Source: Myxococcales bacterium (GTDB lineage: Bacteria; Myxococcota; Bradymonadia; UBA7976; UBA1532). From it: a DNA stretch of 24,291 bases. This document shows positions 7,382 to 16,900 of the stretch, one piece after another. The translations under genes and the position numbers were made by a program. Every line of letters starts with the position of its first letter. Positions within the stretch are counted from its first letter, which is position 1. The notes under the pieces are model-generated. The model had not been told where the DNA came from and did not search any database. It was given only the letters and a program-made list of their open reading frames with translations. The stretch covers positions 1 through 24,291 of the forward strand of contig JAGQJJ010000004.1 of the NCBI GenBank assembly GCA_020430675.1, written 5' to 3'.

Positions 7382-7424
7382 TGCGGCGTGCTCACATTTG
7401 AGGGGCGACTGAAAGGAGGCCGCC

Positions 7425-8102
7425 ATGCGCCGCCTTCTCGCCTTCTGCGCCGCCCTCACGGTGACCCTCGCGGTCCCGAACCTCGCGACCGCGCAGCCCG
7501 AAGATGACCCCCGCGCCGCCGCCGCTGGCCAGGTGACCGTCTTTGAGACGAGCTTCCTCAAAGCCTATCGGCGGCTCTTCCCCGGCATGCTGTTCGCCGG
7601 CCCGCTCGATCTCATGGTCGAGGGCATGACTCCGTTGCTGATCGATCCGGACGTCGTCGGCCAGGGCGGGCGGCTCTGGGCCGAGGTGACGTTGCTGCGC
7701 CTGGGCCCGATGCGCCTGTCGTTGCTGCCCCGGCTGAGCGCGATCGATGCCGACGGCCCCGCCGGGCGCTACGCGGCGTTTGACGCCGAAGTGCGGCTGC
7801 GGCCTGGCCTGTACATCGGCGACAGCTTCGTGGCGCTCGACCTGAGCGTCGTGCCGCTCAGCGGCAACGCCTACGAACCGGCGCCGCTGCTGCGCCGCCA
7901 GTTTGGCACGCCCCATGCGCCCGACTGGCAGGCCCGCGCGGCGCCGCGGCCCTCGGCGGGCGTGGCGGTCGGCGTGCAGCGGGACGGCGTGGCGCTCGAA
8001 GCCCGCGCCGGGGTGCAGGCCGTGGCCGACGACGCGCTGCGCGAGTTGCGCGACGGCGGCTCGCCCTTTGTCGTGCTGTTCGACCTGGGCGGCGCCTTCT
8101 GA
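7425..8102 (+). CDS. Secreted protein of unknown function
   Basis: This is a 225-residue protein that I do not recognise. The ATG is preceded by AAAGGAGG at good spacing. A cleavable signal peptide is visible (MRRLLAFCAALTVTLAVPNLATA, probable cut after ATA). The mature part alternates hydrophobic and polar residues in several predicted strands (AEVTLLRLGPMRLSLL, FVALDLSVVPLSG, AGVAVGVQRDGVALEARAG). It ends VVLFDLGGAF with a terminal phenylalanine, as many outer-membrane beta-barrels do. A small outer-membrane or periplasmic beta-rich protein is plausible. The stop is three bases from the aroC stop on the other strand. Confidence 0.7.
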   Translation: MRRLLAFCAALTVTLAVPNLATAQPEDDPRAAAAGQVTVFETSFLKAYRRLFPGMLFAGPLDLMVEGMTPLLIDPDVVGQGGRLWAEVTLLRLGPMRLSLLPRLSAIDADGPAGRYAAFDAEVRLRPGLYIGDSFVALDLSVVPLSGNAYEPAPLLRRQFGTPHAPDWQARAAPRPSAGVAVGVQRDGVALEARAGVQAVADDALRELRDGGSPFVVLFDLGGAF

Positions 8103-8105
8103 GCG

Positions 8106-9191
8106 TCAGGTGACGGGCGACAGCGCGGCGGTGCGCAGGGCGTGGTCGGCCAGCACCAACAGCATCGCCGCTTCGACCAACGGCACGGCGCGGGGCAGCA
8201 CGCAAGGGTCGTGGCGACCACGGTTCTGCAGCACCACCGACTCGCCGGCGCGGTTCACGGTCTCTTGCGGCTTGAAGTGGGTCGAGACCGGCTTGAACGC
8301 ACACCGGATCGATATCGCTTCGCCGGTGCTGATGCCGCCCAGCACGCCGCCGGCGCGGTTGGTGCGGGTGCGCACGCGGCCTTCGGTGGCGTAGAAGGCG
8401 TCGTTGTGCGCGCTGCCGCGCAGCTGGGTGCCGGCGAAGCCGCTGCCGATCTCGAAGCCCTTGCAGGCCGGCAGCGAGAGGCAGGCGTGGGCCAGCTCGG
8501 CGTCCAGTTTGTCGAAGACCGGGGCGCCCCAGCCGGCGGGCAATCCGCGAGCGACGGCGCCGACGACGCCGCCGAGGGTATCTCCGTCGGCGCGGGCGGC
8601 TTCGATGGCTCCCGCCATGACTGCGGCGGCGACCGGATCAGGGCAGCGCGTGGGGTGCGCTTCGACCGCCGCTCGGTCGACGACCCCGGGATCAACATCG
8701 GCCTCGATCGTGCCCACCGAAGCGACGAAGCCGATGACCTCGACCCCATGGGCTTCGGCGAGCCATTGCCGCGCCACCGCCGCCGCGGCGACCCGGGCTG
8801 CGGTCTCGCGGGCGCTGGCCCGTCCACCGCCGCGCGGGTCGCGCAGGCCGAAGCGGGCCTCGTAGGTGAAGTCGGCGTGTCCGGGGCGGTACAGGTCGGC
8901 CACCGCCGCGTAGTCGCCCGAGCGGGCGTCTTCGTTGAACAGCACCAGCGTCAGCGGCATACCGGTCGTGCGGCCTTCGTACAGGCCCGAGAGCACCTGC
9001 ACGCGGTCCGCTTCGCGGCGCGTTGTGGTGAGCTTGCTCTGCCCGGGGCGTCGCCGGTCGAGGTCGACCTGCACCGCGTCGAGGTCGAGCCGCAGGCCGG
9101 GCGGGCAGCCATCGATCACCGCGCCCAAGGCCGGCCCGTGGGACTCGCCAAAGGTGGTGACGCAGAACAGGCGGCCCGTGGTGTTGGCCAT
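8106..9191 (-). CDS. aroC: Chorismate synthase
   Basis: This 361-residue enzyme catalyses the last shikimate-pathway step, 5-enolpyruvylshikimate-3-phosphate to chorismate, using reduced FMN in the cytoplasm. Family signatures are clear: [19 protein letters not shown] near residue 14, [37 protein letters not shown], the [20 protein letters not shown] block, and [21 protein letters not shown] near the C-terminus. Length is normal for the family. The ATG overlaps the TGA of the upstream E1 alpha gene (TGATG) and no Shine-Dalgarno precedes it, so it is probably translated by coupling. The biosynthetic role is not in doubt. Confidence 0.97.
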   Translation of the reverse strand: MANTTGRLFCVTTFGESHGPALGAVIDGCPPGLRLDLDAVQVDLDRRRPGQSKLTTTRREADRVQVLSGLYEGRTTGMPLTLVLFNEDARSGDYAAVADLYRPGHADFTYEARFGLRDPRGGGRASARETAARVAAAAVARQWLAEAHGVEVIGFVASVGTIEADVDPGVVDRAAVEAHPTRCPDPVAAAVMAGAIEAARADGDTLGGVVGAVARGLPAGWGAPVFDKLDAELAHACLSLPACKGFEIGSGFAGTQLRGSAHNDAFYATEGRVRTRTNRAGGVLGGISTGEAISIRCAFKPVSTHFKPQETVNRAGESVVLQNRGRHDPCVLPRAVPLVEAAMLLVLADHALRTAALSPVT

Positions 9192-10312
9192 CAGGCGTAG
9201 ACGCCGTCGGCCTGGGTCGCCGGGTCGGGTTCGGCGGTCTCGCGGCGGGCGAGCGCATCGGCGGCGGCGGCGTCAACGCGCGCCAAGGCGGCGGCCTCGA
9301 CCTCGGCGAGCTGCGCCGCCGTGACCCCGCGCTCGGCCATCAGCCAGTGCTCGAAGGTGCCGATGGGGTCGCGCTTGCCCCAGAAGGTGTAGGTGTCGGC
9401 GTCGAAAAGGTCGCGCGCTTCGCGCTCGTCGTGGGTGGCGTGGCCGCCCATGCGGAAGGTCTCGGTGACGATGAGCACCGGGCCTTGGCCGGCGCGGCAC
9501 AGGTCGACGGCCTGGCGCGTCGCCGCGTAGCAGTCGAGGACGTGGTTGCCATCCATCGTCAGCGTCGGCACGCCGTAGGCCGGGCCCAGGTCGGCGAACT
9601 GGCCGCGGAAGGTGGCCTCGGTGCGCGTGCCGAGCGCGACCTGGTTGTTCTGCACGACGCAGATCAGCGGCGCGCCGGCGCTGGCGGCCATGCGCATGCC
9701 TTCGTGGAAGGCGCCGGTGGCGGTCGAGCCGTCGCCGACCCAGGTGATGGCCAGGCGGGGCTCACCGCGCAGCTTGAAAGCCAGGGCGCAGCCGGCCATG
9801 ACCGGCACGAGGTCGCCGACATGGCTGATGGGCGGGATGACCCCGACCGCCGGATCGCCGATATGCAGGTCGCGGCCGCCGGTGATCGAGTCGGTGGTGC
9901 CAAGGTAGGCGGCAAAACACGCGCGCAACGAGACGCCGCGCTCGATGAGGGCGGCGGCGTTGCGGATCATGGGCCCGCAGACGTCATCGGGGCCGAGCGC
10001 CGCGCAACCGCCGACGGTGACCGCCTCTTCGCCGCTGCCCAGCCACGCTTTGGTGATGACGCCCTGCTTGACCCAGCGCTTGAGCTGCACATCGTGCAGC
10101 CGCGCGGTGCACAGGCCGCGGTACAGGTCGAGCAGCGCCGCATCGTCAAGCGCGCCGATCAGCTTCGCGCGCGCCGCGTCGGCCGTCACCTTCGCCGAAA
10201 AGGCCGCCTGCACCGCCGGGTCGGGCCGCCAATCGACGTACTCGGGAAACTCAAACGCCGGATACCGCTTCACAACTTCCTCCACCAACGCGCGCGGGAT
10301 TTGGTACGCCAT
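9191..10312 (-). CDS. Thiamine-diphosphate-dependent 2-oxoacid dehydrogenase E1 alpha subunit
   Basis: This 373-residue protein is an E1 alpha-type subunit (pyruvate, acetoin or branched-chain 2-oxoacid dehydrogenase family), which decarboxylates a 2-oxoacid on thiamine diphosphate. Visible motifs: [15 protein letters not shown], the [14 protein letters not shown] start of the thiamine-diphosphate motif closing with VVQNNQ, and [10 protein letters not shown] in the phosphorylation-loop region. The partner E1 beta and the E2/E3 genes are not in the window, so the substrate cannot be assigned. It is followed at once by aroC with overlapping stop and start. The ATG at 10312 has no obvious ribosome site. 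An internal GTG at 10273 preceded by GGAGGAAGTT would start at [12 protein letters not shown] and is a real alternative. The gene is divergent from the J-protein gene. Confidence 0.88.
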   Translation of the reverse strand: MAYQIPRALVEEVVKRYPAFEFPEYVDWRPDPAVQAAFSAKVTADAARAKLIGALDDAALLDLYRGLCTARLHDVQLKRWVKQGVITKAWLGSGEEAVTVGGCAALGPDDVCGPMIRNAAALIERGVSLRACFAAYLGTTDSITGGRDLHIGDPAVGVIPPISHVGDLVPVMAGCALAFKLRGEPRLAITWVGDGSTATGAFHEGMRMAASAGAPLICVVQNNQVALGTRTEATFRGQFADLGPAYGVPTLTMDGNHVLDCYAATRQAVDLCRAGQGPVLIVTETFRMGGHATHDEREARDLFDADTYTFWGKRDPIGTFEHWLMAERGVTAAQLAEVEAAALARVDAAAADALARRETAEPDPATQADGVYA

Positions 10313-10335
10313 CCGAGCGCCGACGTAAAGCCGCC

Positions 10336-10364
10336 TTGCCGCCCCGGCTCCCCGTGGTTAGGTT
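10336..10364 (+). promoter_or_regulatory. Possible sigma-70-type promoter of the J-protein gene
   Basis: TTGCCG and TAGGTT are separated by 17 bases, in the 85-base gap between the divergent E1 alpha and J-protein genes. They lie about 34 bases upstream of the J-protein ATG. The match is weak (4 of 6 and 3 of 6), so this is suggestive only. Confidence 0.25.
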
Positions 10365-10397
10365 CTGGGCGAAGTCCGCATTCGAGGGAGCGCCAAA

Positions 10398-11333
10398 ATG
10401 GCCGACAAGGATCTCTATCACCTGCTCGGTGTGTCGAAGGACGCGAGCGCCGACGACATCAAAAAAGCGTACCGGCAGCTCGCCAAGAAGTATCACCCCG
10501 ACCGCAACCCCGACGACGCCAACGCCGAGGCGCGGTTCAAGGAGATCAACGCCGCCCACGCGGTGCTGGGAGACGAAAAAAAGCGCGCCCTGTACGACGA
10601 GTTCGGCCCCGACGGGCTGCGCGAGGGCTTCGACGCCGACACCGCGCGCAATTACAAGAAATGGGCGGGCCAGTTCGGCGGCGGCCGCGGCGGTGGACCG
10701 GGCGGGTTCACGTTCGACTTTGGCGGCGGCGGTGGCAGCGGTGGGCTGGGCGGCTTCGGCGACCTCGAAGACCTGCTCGGCGGCCTGTTCGGCTTCGGCG
10801 GCAGCGGCGGCGGCCGGCGCGGGCATCGCGTGGCGACCAAGGGGCGCGACGTCGAGGGCGAGATCACCGTCAGCCTGCGGCATGCGCTCGAAGGCGAAGA
10901 GGTCGCGGTGCCCGATCTGGGCGGCAATATCACGGTGCCGGCGGGCATCGCCGACGGGCAGCGCATTCGCTTGAAGGGCCGCGGTGAATCGGGCGCGGCC
11001 GGGCATGGCGATCTGTACCTCACGGTGCGCATCGCCACCCCGCCGGGCTATGTGCGCGAGGGCGATGACCTGACGATCGACCTGCCGCTGACGGTGGCCC
11101 AGGCGGTGCGCGGTGGGCGCTTCGACGTGCCGACGCCCGAGGGCACCACGCTGAACCTGCGCGTGCCGGCGGGCAGCCAGAGCGGCCAGAAGCTGCGCGT
11201 GCGCGGCAAAGGCATGCCGCTCAAAGGCGGCGAGCGCGGGCATCTCTTCGTTCGGCTGATGGTGCGCGTGCCGGAGGGCGACGACGAAGAGCTGCTGCGA
11301 CTGGTCGACGCGCTGGAGCAGTACTACGGGTGA
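10398..11333 (+). CDS. Class II J-domain chaperone (CbpA/DnaJ-like, no zinc finger)
   Basis: This 311-residue co-chaperone should stimulate DnaK ATPase through its J domain. Residues 3-70 form the J domain with HPD at 33-35. Residues about 95-140 are the Gly/Phe-rich linker. From about 145 to the end lie the two beta-sandwich substrate-binding domains ([55 protein letters not shown]). The CxxCxGxG zinc-finger repeats of class I DnaJ are absent, so it belongs with CbpA-type J proteins. GAGGGAG precedes the ATG by seven bases. No grpE or dnaK is adjacent, so it is probably an additional J protein and not the main DnaJ of the cell. Confidence 0.93.
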   Translation: MADKDLYHLLGVSKDASADDIKKAYRQLAKKYHPDRNPDDANAEARFKEINAAHAVLGDEKKRALYDEFGPDGLREGFDADTARNYKKWAGQFGGGRGGGPGGFTFDFGGGGGSGGLGGFGDLEDLLGGLFGFGGSGGGRRGHRVATKGRDVEGEITVSLRHALEGEEVAVPDLGGNITVPAGIADGQRIRLKGRGESGAAGHGDLYLTVRIATPPGYVREGDDLTIDLPLTVAQAVRGGRFDVPTPEGTTLNLRVPAGSQSGQKLRVRGKGMPLKGGERGHLFVRLMVRVPEGDDEELLRLVDALEQYYG

Positions 11334-11370
11334 CGCGGCCTCGACCGTCGAAGCATTGATCCGACCCCGG

Positions 11371-11390
11371 CGGCCACGGCATGGTGGCCG
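11371..11390 (+). promoter_or_regulatory. GC-rich hairpin immediately before the DUF3105 lipoprotein start
   Basis: CGGCCAC, loop GGCATG, GTGGCCG: a perfect 7-bp stem ending three bases before the first ATG. It occupies the place where a ribosome-binding site would be, and no Shine-Dalgarno is visible. It could be the end of the J-protein transcript (no T-run follows) or a structure limiting translation initiation. Confidence 0.35.
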
Positions 11391-11393
11391 GCG

Positions 11394-12266
11394 ATGATGA
11401 AGCGAATCGCCTGCACTGCCCTCCTCTCGCTGGCGCTGGCTTGCGAGGCCGACCCCATTGACGCCACGCCCGATGCAGCGCCGGCGGTGGACGCCGCGCC
11501 AGTGGTGGATGCGGCGCCGCCGATCGATGCTGCGCCCGACGCCGCCCTGCCGATCGACGCCGCGCCGCCCGTCGACGCCGCGCCGCCTGTCGATGCCGCC
11601 CGTGATGCGGCCCTCGATGCCGAACCCGACGCGACGATCAACCAAGACGCGGCGCCACTGGCCGACCTGGGCCCGGAGCCCGATGCCGCGCCCGAGCCCG
11701 ACGAAGGCCCAAGGCATGTCGACGGTGATGTGCCCGATGGCACCCCCGATCTGGACTGGGTCGACGTCGTCTGCGACCCGCCCGGCTGGCAGCCGGGCCC
11801 GTGTGAACTGGGCACTGGCCGCCGGCAAGAGAGCGCAGGCGCGGCGCATATCCCGGAAGAGGAGCTGATCGAGTACGCCGAGAACCCGCCAGCCTCCGGG
11901 CCGCACCGCTCGCGCTGGGGTCGTTGGGGCGAGTACAGCTACATGCCGCCGCAGCGCTACTTGCACAACCTGGAGCACGGCGGCGTGGCGCTGCTCTACC
12001 ACCCGTGCGCCGCACCCGAGACCGTCGAAGCCCTGCGCGCGCTGGCCCGGGCCCGGCCCGATGATGACACGGGCCCCTTCCGCTGGGTGCTGACGCCCTA
12101 CCCCGGCCTGCCCTCGGCCATCGCGGTGGTCGCCTGGGAGTGGGTCTACTCGGCCGAGTGCGTGCGCGCCGATGAGATCAACCGGTTCATCGACCTGCGC
12201 TATCGCATGGCACCCGAGGACTTCGCCGCCGACGGGGCCTACGAGCGTGGCTGGATCGGGCGATGA
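11394..12266 (+). CDS. DUF3105 lipoprotein with Asp/Ala/Pro repeat linker
   Basis: This 290-residue protein has a signal peptide ending LALAC (Cys17), then about 90 residues of (V/I)DAAP-type repeats, then a C-terminal DUF3105 domain (about 120-285). The domain signature is visible: NPPASGPHRSRWGRWGEY at about 165-182 and YLHNLEHGGVALLYHP around residues 190-205. The biochemical role of DUF3105 is unknown. The conserved His residues and HNLEHG motif suggest metal or ligand binding, which is inference. Two adjacent ATGs (11394, 11397) are possible starts. The stop TGA overlaps the ATG of the following MtfA-like gene (ATGA), which indicates one operon and coupled translation. Confidence 0.87.
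   Translation: MMKRIACTALLSLALACEADPIDATPDAAPAVDAAPVVDAAPPIDAAPDAALPIDAAPPVDAAPPVDAARDAALDAEPDATINQDAAPLADLGPEPDAAPEPDEGPRHVDGDVPDGTPDLDWVDVVCDPPGWQPGPCELGTGRRQESAGAAHIPEEELIEYAENPPASGPHRSRWGRWGEYSYMPPQRYLHNLEHGGVALLYHPCAAPETVEALRALARARPDDDTGPFRWVLTPYPGLPSAIAVVAWEWVYSAECVRADEINRFIDLRYRMAPEDFAADGAYERGWIGR
11449..11720 (+). repeat. Degenerate Asp/Ala/Pro repeat linker coding region
   Basis: Irregular units such as VDAAPV, IDAAPP and VDAAPP encode an acidic, proline-rich spacer after the lipidated cysteine. It is the same type as the repeat at 5089-5340 but less regular, with added PDAALP and ARDAALDAEPDA segments. Such linkers are common in myxobacterial lipoproteins. Confidence 0.7.
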
Positions 12267-13039
12267 TCTTCAGCTGGCTGCGGCGGCGTCGACGGCGGCG
12301 ACTGCTGGCCACCCCCGTGCCGGCCGACTGGCTGAAGTGGTTGGCGCGCGATTACGAGCTGTGGCCCCGGCTGGACGATGACGAGCGCGCACGCTTGATG
12401 GCGATCGCCCGGGTGCTGGTCGACGAGAAGAGCTGGGAGGCCGCGGGCGGTTTTGTGCTCGATGAGTCAGCCAAGGTGGTGATCGCCGCCCAGGCCGCGC
12501 TGCTCCTGCTGGGTTTGGGCGACACACACGACTACTACCCCAACGTCGAGAGCGTGGTGGTCTATCCGGCGGCCTATCGCCTGCCCGGAGGCGGCGTTGA
12601 CGCAGCCGGCGTGGCCGACAGCCGTCCGAAGGCCGTGCTGGGCACCGCCCATTATCGCGGGCCGGTGGTGCTGTCTTGGCGCAGCGCCCGCGCCGGTGGA
12701 CGCGACGCCGATGACGGGCGCAACCTCGTCTACCACGAGTTCGCCCACAAGCTGGACATGCTCGACGGCGTGGTCGATGGCACCCCCCCGCTGCCCGACG
12801 AGCGCGCGTACAAGACGTGGTTTCAGGTCATGACCGCCCATTACGACGCGCTGGTGCGCGCCGCCGAAGCCGGGCGCAAAGGTTTCCTCGACACCTACGG
12901 CGCGACCAATGTCGCCGAGTTCTTTGCCGTCGCGACCGAGGCGTTCTTCGAGCGCTCGCGCTGGATGCGCGACCGCCAGCCCGACCTTTACGGTGCGCTG
13001 CAGCTCTTTTTTCGGCAGGATCCGGCCCGCTGGCGCTGA
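12263..13039 (+). CDS. mtfA: MtfA-family zinc metallopeptidase
   Basis: This 258-residue protein matches the MtfA family (peptidase M90, related to the anthrax lethal factor fold). In Escherichia coli MtfA binds the glucose regulator Mlc and has aminopeptidase activity. The zinc motif HEFAH is at residues 158-162 and the likely third ligand is Glu219 in NVAEFFAVATEAFFE. This spacing is close to that recalled for the E. coli enzyme. Other family blocks: an Arg-rich N-terminus (MIFSWLRRRRRRR), ESVVVYPAAY, GPVVLSWRSA and the C-terminal LYGALQLFFRQDP. Its ATG overlaps the stop of the DUF3105 lipoprotein gene. It converges on rsmI with only 10 bases between stops. No Mlc homologue is in the window, so its partner here is unknown. 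Confidence 0.93.
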   Translation: MIFSWLRRRRRRRLLATPVPADWLKWLARDYELWPRLDDDERARLMAIARVLVDEKSWEAAGGFVLDESAKVVIAAQAALLLLGLGDTHDYYPNVESVVVYPAAYRLPGGGVDAAGVADSRPKAVLGTAHYRGPVVLSWRSARAGGRDADDGRNLVYHEFAHKLDMLDGVVDGTPPLPDERAYKTWFQVMTAHYDALVRAAEAGRKGFLDTYGATNVAEFFAVATEAFFERSRWMRDRQPDLYGALQLFFRQDPARWR

Positions 13040-13049
13040 TGGCCATCCG

Positions 13050-13904
13050 TCACTCGTCGGCGGGGTCGCTTTCGTCGGCCTCGCGCAAAGCGATGGCAAA
13101 ACGATAGGCCTCATCGCGGCTGCCGCCGGTGCGCCGGGCGGCCTCGCGCGCCGCTTTGCTCGACGAGTAGCCCTCGCGCAGCAACAACGCGACGGTCGCC
13201 TCCAGCGTCGACGCATCGGGCGCCGCTTCGGCCGGCGCGCCGCCCACCAGCACCACCAACTCGCCGCGAACCGTGCCGGGATCTTCGACCAGCTCGCCCA
13301 ACGTCGCGCGGCGGAACTCTTCAAATTTTTTGGTCAATTCGCGCGCGATGACCGCCGGCCGATCGACGCCGAAGACCTCGGCGGCGGCGGCCAGGAAGCG
13401 GTCGAGGCCATGCGGGCTGACATAGAAGATCAGCGTCTCGGCCGCGCCGGCGACCTCGGCCAGCGCGGTGCGCAGCGCGGCCCCCTTGGCGGGCACGAAG
13501 CCGATGAAACGAAAGCGGTCCGTTGGCAGCCCGGCGGCGCAGAGCGCGGTGATCGCGGCGCAGACCCCGGGCACCGGCACCACGGTCAGCCCGGCGTCGA
13601 TCACCGCCCGCACCAGCTTGAAGCCGGGATCGCTGACCGTCGGCGTGCCCGCGTCGCTGACCAGCGCCACCTGCTCGCCCGCTTCAATCGCCGCGAGCAG
13701 CCCGGGGATGCGGTCGGCTTCGTTGTGATCGTGCAGTGAGACGAGGGGACGCTTCGGCAGCCCGAGCAGCTCGATCAGCCGCCCGGTCTGCCGCGTGTCT
13801 TCACAGGCCACCCGATCGGCCGTCTCAAGCAGCCGCCGGGCCCGCACCGTGATGTCTTCGAGGTTGCCGATGGGCACGGCGACCACATGGAGGGCACCGC
13901 CCAC
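13050..13904 (-). CDS. rsmI: 16S rRNA (cytidine(1402)-2'-O)-methyltransferase
   Basis: This SAM-dependent enzyme methylates the 2'-OH of C1402 in the ribosomal decoding centre. Motifs of the tetrapyrrole-methylase superfamily are clear: VVAVPIGNLEDIT, the RVACEDTRQTGRLIELL block, SLHDHNE, ALVSDAGTPTVSDPGF and VPVPGVCAAITALCAAGLP. The C-terminus has the usual short helix-turn region (LLREGYSSSKAAREAARRTG). I choose the GTG at 13904 (284 residues) because GGAGG ends six bases upstream. The TTG at 13910 touches that GGAGG and is too close. The gene follows the giant TPR gene after about 24 bases on the same strand, so the two are probably co-transcribed. Confidence 0.95.
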   Translation of the reverse strand: MGGALHVVAVPIGNLEDITVRARRLLETADRVACEDTRQTGRLIELLGLPKRPLVSLHDHNEADRIPGLLAAIEAGEQVALVSDAGTPTVSDPGFKLVRAVIDAGLTVVPVPGVCAAITALCAAGLPTDRFRFIGFVPAKGAALRTALAEVAGAAETLIFYVSPHGLDRFLAAAAEVFGVDRPAVIARELTKKFEEFRRATLGELVEDPGTVRGELVVLVGGAPAEAAPDASTLEATVALLLREGYSSSKAAREAARRTGGSRDEAYRFAIALREADESDPADE

Positions 13905-13910
13905 CGCCAA

Positions 13911-13915
13911 CCTCC
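13911..13915 (-). promoter_or_regulatory. Shine-Dalgarno site deciding the rsmI start
   Basis: GGAGG on the minus strand has six bases to GTG (13904) and none to the TTG at 13910. This favours the shorter protein. Confidence 0.6.
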
Positions 13916-13928
13916 GCGGCGACGCGGC

Positions 13929-16900
13929 CTACTTCTGCTGACCGATGGCCAGCCCCAGCGCCCGGCGCAGTTCGAAGTACTCTTGCGACACCGAGTACAG
14001 GACCAACTCGCGGATGCGATCGGCCGCCGGCGCCCGGCTGAAGGGCACCGCCTCGTTGCGAATGACCTGCACCGCCGACTGCAGATCGTTGGCCAGCAGC
14101 ATGCCCAGCCGGTTGGCGGTGTGCTCGACCATCTCGAGCCAGTGCGAGATGTTGAGATGCACCTTCGGATCGGCGCTCATGCGCTGGATGATCTTGGCCA
14201 TCTCGGTCAGGTCGGTCGGGTTGATGCTGCCCTGCAGCGCGACCAGCAGATCCTGGTCGTACTGCACCTGCGCCCCCGGATTCACCAACCGCATCAGCGT
14301 GTAGATGGTGCCGGCCAGCCGCGCCTTCCGCCGCTCGTAGGTCTCGTCGATGTTGGCCAGGAAGTTCTGCTGGCTCAACATGAAGAACTCCTTGGCGCAC
14401 CCGAAGGCCAGCTCCTGCGGCTTGCGGCCGCTGAGGATGTCAGGCCCCACGAGCAGCGCTGGCGGGTTCAGGTTCACCGGCCGCAGCCCCGGCCGGTTGG
14501 CCGGATCGCGGTAGCACTCCGGCCGCATCAGCCGCGTGGTCTGCGCCACGTACTGCATGACGTTGTTGAACGGCGTCTGCTCGTCAGGGCTGATCAGACT
14601 CTTGCGCTTGTGCAGCCGCAAATCCTTATGCGTCACGCACATATGCGGCAGCGTGTACTGATACAGCCGCCCGAACAGGTGGTCGAGCAGAACGCTCTTG
14701 TCGGGGTGGCTGATATACGTCCAGTGGCGCTGATCGAGCGGCCGCTGCGCCTGCTTGAGCGTACGCGAGCGGTACTTCTCGAAGAAGACCTTCTCGTCCT
14801 GATTGGCCTTGTTGATGAAGACCAGCACCTGGCAGACGCACCAGGCCTCGTCGTAGCGGCCGCTCTCCATGAACAGCCGCCGCAACTGCTGGTAGCTCTC
14901 GACGTTGGTCGGCGAAAGCTTCAGCAGGTCGTAGTGCTGCGCGATCGCCTTGTCGGCCTGATCCTCCAGCTCGTAGAGCTGCGCCAGGATCTGGTGCGTG
15001 CCGACGTCTTCGGGCTTCTTCGACAGCGCGATCTTGTAGGCCTTGATGGCCTCGCCGTACTTCTGCAGGCGCGACCGGTTGATCTCACCCAGGTTCTTGG
15101 CCAGCGAGAAGACCAGCCCGTCTTCGAGACCGGTCTCCATCGCCCGCTTGATCATCTTGCGGTAGTAGCGGTCCTGGCGCTCGTAGTCCCGATCTTCGGT
15201 GAGGATCTGGTCGATGTCCTGGAACGCCTGCAGCATCTTCGGGTCAGCGTCGAGGGCCTTGTCGAACGAGCGCACCGCCATGAAGCGGTCCTTGAGCTTG
15301 TCGCGCTGCACCAACGCCACGCCGCGCCAGTACTTGGCCTTGCGCGCTGCGTCCTGCTCCTGATCGGCGAGCTGGCCGAGCACGTCGACCATCGCCTCCC
15401 AGTTGCTCGCCTCTTCGTGCAGCCCGATCAGCTTGCTGAGCACCAGGCGGCTGCCGGGCTGCTCCTTGAGCGCCTCATGATAGGCATCAACCGCCAGCCG
15501 GCTGTTGTGCATCTGCTCGTGCAGCACATCGCCGACCGAGACCAGCTCCTGGAACTTTTCGGTCGAGTCATCGAGCAGGGTGACCAACTGCCGCTTGTAG
15601 TGGATCACGTCCTCCCAGTCGCCGCGCTGCGTGTGCAGCTCGATGACCGCGCGCAACGTGTCGAGGTTGTTCGGATCGAGATCCAGCGCCTTGCGGAAGA
15701 AGTCGAGCGCCTTGCGCCGCTCGCCGCCCTGCTTGAGCTTGATGAGGCCCTGCTGGTGGAAGATCTGCACCACGTCATCGGTGCCCAGACTCTCGCGGTG
15801 ATGCACCAGAATGGTCTGGTAGATCTTGAACGCGCGGTCCCAGTCCTCGTGGCGGAACAGCAGGTCGCCCATGCCGCGCAGCGTCGGCAGGTGGGTGCTG
15901 TCCAGCTCGTAGGCCTGCCGATAATGCGTCAGCGCCTTGTCATCCTTGTGGAGCTGCTCGGCGCAGTAGGCGATGCGGTAGTTCAGCTCCTGCAGCTCAC
16001 GGATGTCGGCGTCGGTACGACTGCGCAGCATCAGGTCGAGCAACGGCTCGGCGCGCGGCCAGTTGCGATCCTTCCAATAGACCTCGACCAGCGGTGAAGC
16101 GGCCTCAAAGTTCTCAGGCGACATGTCCATCGCCTGCTCGTAGTAGTCGATGGCAGTCACCCGCTCATCGAGCTGCTTGTCGAAGATCTGGCCGATCTGG
16201 AAGAGGTAGACGCTCTTCTCCGCGAAGTTGCGGGTCGCCGCCTCCATCATCTGCAGCGTCTGCACCGCCGCGTCCCACTCGCCGCGAGCCTCGTTGACCT
16301 CCTTGAGGGCGCCGAGGGCCGGCAGGTAATTGCGGTCATGCTCCAGCGCGCTGCGGAACCAGGTCTCCGCCTGCTCCAGATCGCCGACCTTCTCCTGCCA
16401 GATGCGCCCCACCTCGTACTGGAGCTGCAACTGCTCCACGCGATCGTGCGAGAGGTGCGCCTGCCGGCTGAGCACGTCGATGCAGGGGTGCCAGTCCTCG
16501 GTCTCGCGATACAGCTCGCCGAGGGTGCGCAGCGTCTGCACGTGGTTCGGGTCGATGTCGAGGATGGGCCGCAGCGCTTCGATCGCGCCGGTCGGATCCT
16601 GCAGCGGGCCCCGCCGAATCTCGGCCAGCGCGCCGCGGATGAGCACGATGGTCTCGGGATCGTCGATGACCCCCAGGTGATGGGCATAGACGTCGGCCAG
16701 ATCATCCCAGCGCTCGGCCTCGCGATAGAGCCGATCGAGCGCCTGCACGGCCTGCAGGTCGCGCGGATCGACCACCATCAGCTTGCCGTAGGCCTCGATC
16801 GTCGCATACGGATCCTTGAGCTGGTGCTCCTGGATCTCGGCGATGCGCCGATAGATGTGCTTCTGCTCCTCGGGCGTGCCAACAACGGCCAGCATCAGCT

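Noticed and set aside
7275..7382. ATG at 7382 as the start of the beta-helix lipoprotein
   Set aside because: It would hide the signal peptide and lipobox behind 36 Arg-rich residues.
9347..10987. A 546-codon + frame spanning the E1 alpha and J-protein region
   Set aside because: It is antisense to the E1 alpha gene and then out of frame over the J-domain gene, with low-complexity Arg-rich translation.
10251..12002. A 583-codon minus-strand frame
   Set aside because: It is antisense to the J-protein and DUF3105 genes, which have recognisable motifs. No domain was seen in it.
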